This document shows positions 21,644 to 24,948 of a stretch of 24,948 bases of DNA, piece after piece (the stretch's first letter is position 1; each line of letters starts with the position of its first letter). The DNA is from an uncultured Oscillospiraceae bacterium (GTDB taxonomy: Bacteria > Bacillota > Clostridia > Oscillospirales > Ruminococcaceae): NCBI GenBank assembly GCA_934464775.1, contig CAKSKG010000030.1:1-24948 (forward strand). Reading direction: 5' to 3'. A program made the position numbers and the translations under genes. The notes beneath the pieces were generated by a model. It made no database searches and was not told the DNA's origin. It was given only the letters and a program-made list of their open reading frames with translations.

Positions 21644-22757
21644 TATTGGCAAGCAGCATTCCTCCAAGTACCGCCGTAAGGGGAGCTACCGCTGTAAGAC
21701 CGATGCTTCCCGCAACGGTGTGGACTATTTCCGCCGCAACATATTTATAGTTGAGGATATTGATAAGGGGAGTGCCCTGGGCGGTAAATACCATCAGCAT
21801 TGCAATGCAGCTGCCCGTATATGCAAGCAGCAGGGTGGTGCTTATTGTTCCCATTGCCGCCTTGCCGATGTTCATTCCCGAAACGATAAGCTCCTTTTTG
21901 CCGATATCGGGCTTTTTCAGCGTTATCTCGTGCATTGCGGAGGTAATGTCCACAGCAAGGTCCATCATCGCTCCCGAGGAGCCGATGAATATGGCTGCCG
22001 TGAAAATGCTTGTAAGGCTGAGATTGCCGTAGCCGCAGTATAAAAGACTTTCCGACATGGACATTACAGCACCGTGTATTTTGAAAAGCGAGGTGAAAAC
22101 CGCTCCGAAAAGAAGAGCCACCACAACTCCCGACATGACTCCGGCCACTGCCGCAAAGCAGCGTTTGTCAAAGCCGTATACCATTGCGATTATCATGACC
22201 GAAAGCAGCGCTGTAAATACTGCTCCGCTGATTATGGGGTCTGCGCCTTTAAGATAAAGTGGAACGATCACCTTCCATACGGCAAGCACGGTGAGTATAA
22301 AGGAAAGCAGGGAGCGAAATCCCGTTTTTCCTGCCGTTGCAACAAGTATAACGGCGAATATCACGGCAAGTATTATCTCATAATCAAGCCGGTAATGATC
22401 TATCATTGCTGCCGACAGTATCTCGCTGCCGTTATAGCTGATTATAATAAGTGCCTTGTCGCCGACGCTGAATATCTTGTCGTTTTCATATGAGCCTGTC
22501 AGCATATTCACGGCGCTGTCAATGGTACGGTCCCTGAATTTTCCTTTCAGCACCCTGACGGAGCAGCTTTGCTCGCCTGTTCTGATAAGTCCGTTGTCAA
22601 CGATCTGGCTGTTGTCGGCGGACAATACCTCTGCGGGGACACGCTCCGTTCCCTGATATATCTGTGCGCCCTCAAAGCCTGTGGGGATAAGAATAAGGAT
22701 AATTATAAGTACGATCCCAACGATAACGGGCAGTTTTTCTCTGAGCTTTTCTTTCAA
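21627..22757 (-). CDS. YibE/F-like multipass membrane protein
   Basis: A 376-residue membrane protein of the YibE/F family, whose function is not established. An N-terminal helix (residues about 8-27) precedes an extracytoplasmic domain (about 30-120), followed by some seven or eight helices. The family-typical stretch SSGAMMDLAVDITSAMHEI is present, as are GKAAMGTISTTLLLAYTGS and a VHTVAGSIGLTAVAPLTAV end. The start is TTG 22757, with GAGG 7 bases upstream. The last four residues (NLSS) and the TAA stop are supplied by the inserted MITE. A terminator hairpin of the preceding phosphatase gene lies just upstream; I see no separate promoter, so expression may depend on read-through. Confidence 0.85.
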   Translation of the reverse strand: MKEKLREKLPVIVGIVLIIILILIPTGFEGAQIYQGTERVPAEVLSADNSQIVDNGLIRTGEQSCSVRVLKGKFRDRTIDSAVNMLTGSYENDKIFSVGDKALIIISYNGSEILSAAMIDHYRLDYEIILAVIFAVILVATAGKTGFRSLLSFILTVLAVWKVIVPLYLKGADPIISGAVFTALLSVMIIAMVYGFDKRCFAAVAGVMSGVVVALLFGAVFTSLFKIHGAVMSMSESLLYCGYGNLSLTSIFTAAIFIGSSGAMMDLAVDITSAMHEITLKKPDIGKKELIVSGMNIGKAAMGTISTTLLLAYTGSCIAMLMVFTAQGTPLINILNYKYVAAEIVHTVAGSIGLTAVAPLTAVLGGMLLANKNLSS

Positions 22758-22775
22758 TTTTCTTCCTCTTTTCGT

Positions 22776-22810
22776 AAAAAAGGCGAAGCCCCATAAAAGG
22801 CTCCGCCTTT
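22776..22810 (-). terminator. Terminator of alkaline phosphatase gene
   Basis: On the minus strand AAAGGCGGAGCC, loop TTTTATGG and GGCTTCGCCTTT, then TTTAC. The stem has one G-U/mismatch position. Confidence 0.82.
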
Positions 22811-22838
22811 ACATTTTTGTCGGTTGATCGTATGCTTA

Positions 22839-24425
22839 TCAGCGGATATTTGTCAGTGAAGCAAGCTTGTTGTAGATGTCTGTGTTGTCATAGTAGCCGT
22901 TGAAAAGCTCGCTGCCTGCGCCCTGAGCGAATACTCCTACGGGGAGACCTGTGTGAGCATATGAAGCAAAGTTCACGCCCGACTTGTTGTTGAGAAGATG
23001 TGTGATAGTTACCGTAAGAGGCTCATATGAACCGTAGAGAACATATTCAGCCTGGCTGATCTCCTCATCGCCTGTTCTTGTCATTGTTGTATCGTATGCA
23101 TCTTTAAGCAGCTGATATTCATATTCGGTAAGCTCAAGAGTGCCGTCATTGTCGGATTCGGGGTGCTTGTCCGCACTGTCCATCTGTACCTCGGCCTCGG
23201 CAGAGCCTGCGGGAGCTTTCAGTCCGAAAAGACGTGTGATATCCTTCATAACGCTGTCAAAGCTTGTGCCGTTTTCCTTGTACTTTGCAACATAGTCGCT
23301 GTCAAACTTTGCATAGGAAAGCTTCTGGTTTTTCAGGTTTGTAAGGAATGTATCGTAGTTTGTGCCTGCATATCCGATAGTAAGACCGCCTGTTTCGTGG
23401 TCGCCCGTTACAACGATAAGAGTTTCATCGGGGTGCTGCTTGTAGAAGCTTATAGCCTGGTCAACAGCTCCGCTGAGAGCGACTGTATCGGAGATAGTGG
23501 AGCCTGCGTCATTTGCGTGGCAAGCCCAGTCGATCTTTCCGCCCTCGACCATCATAAAGAAGCCCTTGTCGTTGTCAAGCACCTCGATGCCCTTTTCAAC
23601 ATAATCGGAAAGCGACCATTCGCCGTTTTTGCGGTCATTTGCATAGGAAAGAGCGTCGGAATCGGCAAGCGTTTCACCGATGATGATAGATTTTCCGTCC
23701 TTTGCAGTAAGCTTTTCTGCTTCGTCCTGCGTCATGATAACGTTGTAGCCCTTGTCCTCGGCAAGTTCATAAAGGCTGGTCTGATCGCCGTTCTTGCCGT
23801 TGATCTGCTTGAGTCCGCCGCCTGCAAAGTAGTCAAAATCGGAATCTATCATTTCAAGACCAATCTCATAGTAGCTGTTTCTGCTTGCCTGATGAGCGTA
23901 ATATGCGGCAGGAGTTGCGTGGTTGAGGTTTACGCTGGAGATGATGCCCACCTTGTAGCCCATCTGATCTTTCAGCTTTTCGGCGATAGTTTCATAAGAT
24001 GTGGTGTAAGTCTCGTCCATGTTGATCGTGCCGCTGTATGTTTTGCAGCCTGTGGCGAGTGAGGTTGCGGTAGATGCGGAATCGGGGCAGAACGATGTGG
24101 AATCATATGTGATTGCCGAGCCTGCTGCCTCAAAGCGTGTGAAGTTAAGATAAGAATTTGCTTCAAGGATATTGTTGTCATTCACATCGCCCAGAGCGGA
24201 ATAATAGTCCTGTGTGACCTGTATCTGAGGATAGCTCATGCCGTCGCCGATGAACATAAATATGTACTTTGGCTTTTTGCCTGTGTAGGAAACAGCACTG
24301 TTTGCTGTATTGTCTGCCGAAGCTGTCACTCCGTTTGAGGAAAGACATACGCCTGTGTAAACGGAACCTGCTGTTACTGCGATCGCTGCAGCGGCTGCTG
24401 CTATTCTTTTGACGGATAAATTCAT
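22839..24425 (-). CDS. Secreted alkaline phosphatase with EF-hand-like insertion
   Basis: A 528-residue exported phosphomonoesterase of the PhoA superfamily. A signal peptide spans about residues 1-37. Active-site elements: Asp61 in IGDGMSYPQ, the nucleophile Ser116 in PDSASTATSLATG, VNLNHATPAAYYAH, Glu293, Asp298 and His302 in VEGGKIDWACHANDAG, Asp341-His342 in VTGDHETGG, and His490 in YAHTGLPVGVFAQG. Between the last two motifs, residues about 405-465 form an acidic insertion containing ESDNDGTLELTE (422-433), an EF-hand-like calcium loop, and a second acidic part GDEEISQAEY. ATG 24425 follows AAAGGAG at 8 bases. Upstream repeats suggest phosphate control. The enzyme scavenges phosphate outside the cell. 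Confidence 0.94.
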   Translation of the reverse strand: MNLSVKRIAAAAAAIAVTAGSVYTGVCLSSNGVTASADNTANSAVSYTGKKPKYIFMFIGDGMSYPQIQVTQDYYSALGDVNDNNILEANSYLNFTRFEAAGSAITYDSTSFCPDSASTATSLATGCKTYSGTINMDETYTTSYETIAEKLKDQMGYKVGIISSVNLNHATPAAYYAHQASRNSYYEIGLEMIDSDFDYFAGGGLKQINGKNGDQTSLYELAEDKGYNVIMTQDEAEKLTAKDGKSIIIGETLADSDALSYANDRKNGEWSLSDYVEKGIEVLDNDKGFFMMVEGGKIDWACHANDAGSTISDTVALSGAVDQAISFYKQHPDETLIVVTGDHETGGLTIGYAGTNYDTFLTNLKNQKLSYAKFDSDYVAKYKENGTSFDSVMKDITRLFGLKAPAGSAEAEVQMDSADKHPESDNDGTLELTEYEYQLLKDAYDTTMTRTGDEEISQAEYVLYGSYEPLTVTITHLLNNKSGVNFASYAHTGLPVGVFAQGAGSELFNGYYDNTDIYNKLASLTNIR

Positions 24426-24494
24426 TGCTTTTTCTCCTTTGGTTATTGCAAAACTATGTGTTCTGCGGTTTTATCGGTTTTTGCTTACAGGCAT

Positions 24495-24561
24495 ATTATA
24501 TATCCGAAGCTCTGTGAATTCAATCAAGAGCATGGAAAATCACTGTGAAATTACAGTAAAA
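24495..24561 (-). promoter_or_regulatory. Phosphatase promoter with Pho-box-like 11-bp repeats
   Basis: On the minus strand, TTTTAC (24561-24556), TTTCAC (24550-24545) and TTTTCC (24539-24534) recur every 11 bp, with weaker CTTGAT (24528-24523) and TCACAG (24517-24512) in phase. This is the 6+5 periodicity of PhoP-type sites in Firmicutes (TTAACA-like). A TATAAT -10 lies at 24500-24495 and the sequence at the -35 position (TGAATT) is poor, as expected for an activator-dependent promoter. Confidence 0.65.
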
Positions 24562-24649
24562 GTGAAATTTATCCGAATATGCTTATAAACTTGGTGAAAT
24601 GTATTTTAAGTATAGGTAAAGTTATATTAGCACTTAAATATAGCATATG

Positions 24650-24676
24650 CTGGCACTCTATATATGAGAGTGCTAA
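24650..24676 (+). promoter_or_regulatory. CIRCE element (HrcA operator)
   Basis: CTGGCACTC, nine bases, GAGTGCTAA. The right half is perfect and the left half matches the TTAGCACTC consensus at 7 of 9. An isolated TTAGCACTT half-like sequence lies at 24627-24635. The 209 bp from here to the hsp20 start is AT-rich and holds a TCACA-N6-TGTGA inverted pair at 24807-24822 and a small stem at 24843-24863; the true start of transcription is not clear to me. Confidence 0.78.
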
Positions 24677-24885
24677 TTTTCATCTAACTTTCACAAAAAC
24701 ATAATCAAATGCTCAAACAAGAGCTTTATTATATAGTTGTTGAAAGAAAAGAGAGCAAAACAAGAGAGACAGAATAAAATAAAAAGAAAGCAGTGGTTCC
24801 AATGTGTCACAGTTAAATGTGATCGGATAAAATTTATATGCGGCGTCCGCAGAAAGCAGACGCAAAAGCTCAAGGAGGAATTTTT

Positions 24886-24948
24886 ATGTATGGACTTACA
24901 CCTTATGAAAAGAACAACGCTTACAGCATCTTTGATGCGTTCCATGAT
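24886..24948 (+). CDS. Hsp20/small heat-shock protein, N-terminal fragment
   Basis: The gene runs off the window; only 21 codons are visible. ATG 24886 follows a strong AAGGAGGA (24872-24879). The encoded start, MYGLTPYEKNNAYSIFDAFH, resembles the N-terminus of clostridial Hsp20 proteins, which often begin M(F/Y)GLTPF followed by a phenylalanine-rich arm. The CIRCE element upstream independently supports a heat-shock chaperone. Without the alpha-crystallin domain the call stays tentative. Confidence 0.7.
   Translation, partial: MYGLTPYEKNNAYSIFDAFHD

Noticed and set aside
21479..21667. A minus-strand 62-residue frame across the MITE, matched by a similar frame at 3309-3536
   Set aside because: It is the element's own sequence. 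Of the nucleotide differences that fall in the shared peptide, most change the amino acid, so there is no sign of protein-level selection, and no ribosome site was found.
22074..22493. Plus-strand open frames of 100-140 residues opposite the YibE/F gene
   Set aside because: They are shadows of a well-supported membrane protein: His/Lys/Tyr-rich composition, no ribosome sites, no recognisable domain.
23163..24062. A 299-residue plus-strand frame opposite the alkaline phosphatase
   Set aside because: The minus-strand protein has complete active-site motifs. The antisense frame results from codon bias and lacks a start signal.
24807..24822. TCACA-N6-TGTGA as a CRP site
   Set aside because: The half-sites are in the opposite order to the CRP consensus (TGTGA-N6-TCACA), and a short AT-rich palindrome like this can arise by chance.

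Overview
The window looks like chromosome of a Gram-positive, low-to-mid GC anaerobe of the Clostridia, most likely Ruminococcus or a close Oscillospiraceae relative. The basis is strong AGGAGG-type ribosome sites, many canonical TTGACA-N17-TATAAT promoters, frequent TTG starts, a T-box riboswitch, a CIRCE element, AbrB/SpoVT, IreB and SpmAB homologues, and the SRP RNA-dnaX-ybaB-recR neighbourhood. The genus is an inference; the sequence carries no rRNA.

Layout. Positions 1-4.6 kb: a DUF4358-type lipoprotein, an orphan winged-helix response regulator with a degenerate receiver, the convergent spmA-spmB pair, an AbrB-type regulator with a C-terminal Cys4 knuckle, and an HD-GYP phosphodiesterase with a TTG start. 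Positions 4.7-6.4 kb: an RNHCP-domain zinc protein and a leucine-rich-repeat lipoprotein. Positions 6.4-9.9 kb: the shikimate block aroB-aroA-aroC, entered through a terminator-like hairpin directly ahead of aroB. Positions 10.1-10.5 kb: a stand-alone receiver domain whose phospho-acceptor Asp is Asn, behind a promoter with a perfect 20-bp palindrome on the -10. Positions 10.6-12.6 kb (minus): T-box leader, ilvA, ridA, i.e. threonine deaminase plus the enzyme that clears its reactive enamine product. Positions 12.8-14.1 kb (minus): a PdaA-like deacetylase and ireB. Positions 14.4-18.1 kb (plus): SRP RNA, a TPR membrane protein, dnaX, ybaB, recR. Positions 18.2-20.8 kb (minus): csoR, a metal P-type ATPase behind a promoter with CsoR-like sites, and a 56-residue two-helix membrane protein that starts on the last base of the ATPase stop codon. 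Positions 20.8-24.5 kb (minus): an acetyltransferase lacking the usual catalytic His, a YibE/F-like membrane protein, and a secreted alkaline phosphatase behind 11-bp-periodic repeats resembling a Pho box. The right edge holds a CIRCE element and the first codons of an Hsp20-type chaperone.

Mobile and repeated DNA: two 163-bp copies of a MITE-like element (3299-3461 and 21481-21643, about 96% identical, 18-bp terminal inverted repeats). One abuts the HD-GYP ribosome site; the other supplies the last codons and stop of the YibE/F gene. A separate 71-bp direct repeat lies at 5-75 and 2802-2872. The candidates most likely to be undescribed are the 56-residue ATPase-coupled protein, the non-phosphorylatable receiver with its palindromic promoter, and the MITE family.
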